Source: Ptiloglossa arizonensis (Eukaryota; Arthropoda; Insecta; Hymenoptera; Colletidae). From it: a stretch of DNA of 64,000 nt. A program made the translations under genes and the position numbers. Of this stretch, positions 63,701-64,000 are shown in pieces; positions within the stretch are counted from its first letter, which is position 1; each line of letters starts with the position of its first letter. The stretch spans positions 558,001-622,000 of the forward strand of contig NW_027478461.1 in assembly GCF_051014685.1 (NCBI RefSeq). The letters are read 5' to 3'. The notes below the pieces were generated by a model. It ran no database searches. It was not told the DNA's origin and worked only from the letters and a program-made list of their open reading frames with translations.

Positions 63701-64000
63701 GATCTGATACTCGAAACCAATAACTGGAATGGCCTAGGGGAAAAGTACACATACCGTTGAAATCGGGCGAGTTTCTGCTTTCAGATGCAATAGCAGTTTC
63801 TCGTGTTCGTCAATCCGTTCGCGAGATATGGGAGTTTGAGGTTAAGGAATGGTTGAGAAACCATCAAAATTTACGCAAGCCTAATACCAGAAACCAATAA
63901 CTACAAAGGCCTAGGGGAAAAATACACATACCGTTGTAATCGGGCAAGTTTCTACTTTCAGATGCAACAGGAATATCTCGAGTTCGTCAATCCGTTCGCA
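60781..64000. repeat. Right-edge block built from a 5- to 7-mer unit
   Basis: The mark TGCATTAGGAATT lies at 60781, 61664 and 62902 (5 and 7 monomers, less 1-2 bp). Each is followed by a GCATGATATGGG unit, one or two ACTATTGCCTAGG units and a class F unit. 60781-61380 closely resembles 61664-62270. The window ends inside a monomer after TTCGCA, so the array continues beyond the right edge. Confidence 0.78.

Larger units (their letters stand above)
1..64000. repeat. 177-bp satellite array, head to tail, fills the window
   Basis: Every part of the window reads as the same unit in one orientation. The period is seen directly: identical landmarks recur at 177 bp or its multiples (for example the unit start GAGAAACCAT at 36969 and 37146). 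About 361 full units precede 63855 and a partial unit ends the window; the mean length is about 176.9 bp because scattered units carry 1-3 bp deletions. Landmarks in the unit are AAAATTTT at 12-19, ACTCGAAACC at 32-41, CCTAGG or CCGAGG at 56-61, CTCGAG at 123-128 and TCGCGA at 142-147. The reference unit has 75 G+C of 177. No transposon, unique spacer or strand switch was seen. A centromeric or pericentromeric role is inferred from unit size and array form only; the family and the organism are not recognised. Confidence 0.98.

Noticed and set aside
1..64000. CRISPR-like array
   Set aside because: The repeated part is the entire 177-bp unit with no unique spacers, and monomers differ by drift and class rather than alternating constant repeat and variable spacer.
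1..64000. Identity with a named centromere satellite such as Arabidopsis CEN178/180 or Brassica CentBr
   Set aside because: Only the unit length is similar. I could not recognise matching sequence from memory, so no family or species name is given.
1..64000. Strict dimeric alternation of GGAATGG and ACTACTATGG monomer types
   Set aside because: Both types alternate in places, but runs of two to four of the same type are frequent, so there is no window-wide dimer.

Overview
The whole 64-kb window is one uninterrupted head-to-tail array of a satellite repeat with a 177-bp monomer. Counting from the first base, which falls exactly at a unit start as defined here (GAGAAACCAT = position 1), about 361 full monomers plus a 146-bp partial unit fit in the window. 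I see no protein-coding gene, RNA gene, transposon, unique sequence or inversion. The short open frames present are by-products of a repeat whose length (177 = 3 x 59) keeps frame from one unit to the next. The organism is not identifiable from this sequence. Megabase-type satellite with a nucleosome-sized unit means a eukaryote, and a unit near 177 bp fits many plant and some animal centromeric or pericentromeric satellites. I do not recognise the monomer as any named family. GC is about 42% and CpG is not depleted (9 CpG in the reference unit, observed/expected near 1.2), which argues against a heavily methylated vertebrate repeat.

Monomers fall into recurring classes set by linked changes at about positions 40-105, while positions about 105-177 are much more constant. 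Class A carries CCGAGG and ATTGTAATGGGG. Class B carries CGTTGAAATCGGGC. Class C carries GTTGTAATCGGACG. Class D carries CCTAGCGCAAAAA. Class E carries GGCAAATATACAC. Class F is 176 bp and carries CCTAGGCAAAAATAC. Class G carries ATTATAAT and GATGTAAC. These classes are arranged in higher-order repeats (HORs) that differ along the array.

Layout. 1-12.1 kb: copies of a roughly 5-kb complex block (up to 29 monomers), differing by whole-monomer deletions. 12.1-18.65 kb: a 2.6-kb (15-mer) block present twice, with an 885-bp tandem duplication at the junction. 18.65-29.3 kb: a mosaic with a 6-mer (1,060-bp) duplication, an expansion of one monomer type and several 1-bp deletions. 29.3-50.3 kb: the most regular part, where markers stay on an exact 177-bp grid apart from one 2-bp deletion; it holds 885-bp 5-mer HORs and a 1,947-bp 11-mer HOR. 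50.5-58.7 kb: a 2,828-bp 16-mer HOR in two nearly identical copies plus a truncated third. 58.7-64 kb: a right-hand mosaic dominated by classes D and F.

If the array has a function, it is structural. Each typical monomer carries a 17-bp element matching 8 of 9 essential positions of the mammalian CENP-B box with correct spacing, a 6-bp-stem dyad with a GAGA loop at the unit junction, and an A4T4 tract. These, with nucleosome-length periodicity, make a centromere a reasonable hypothesis, but the sequence alone cannot prove it.
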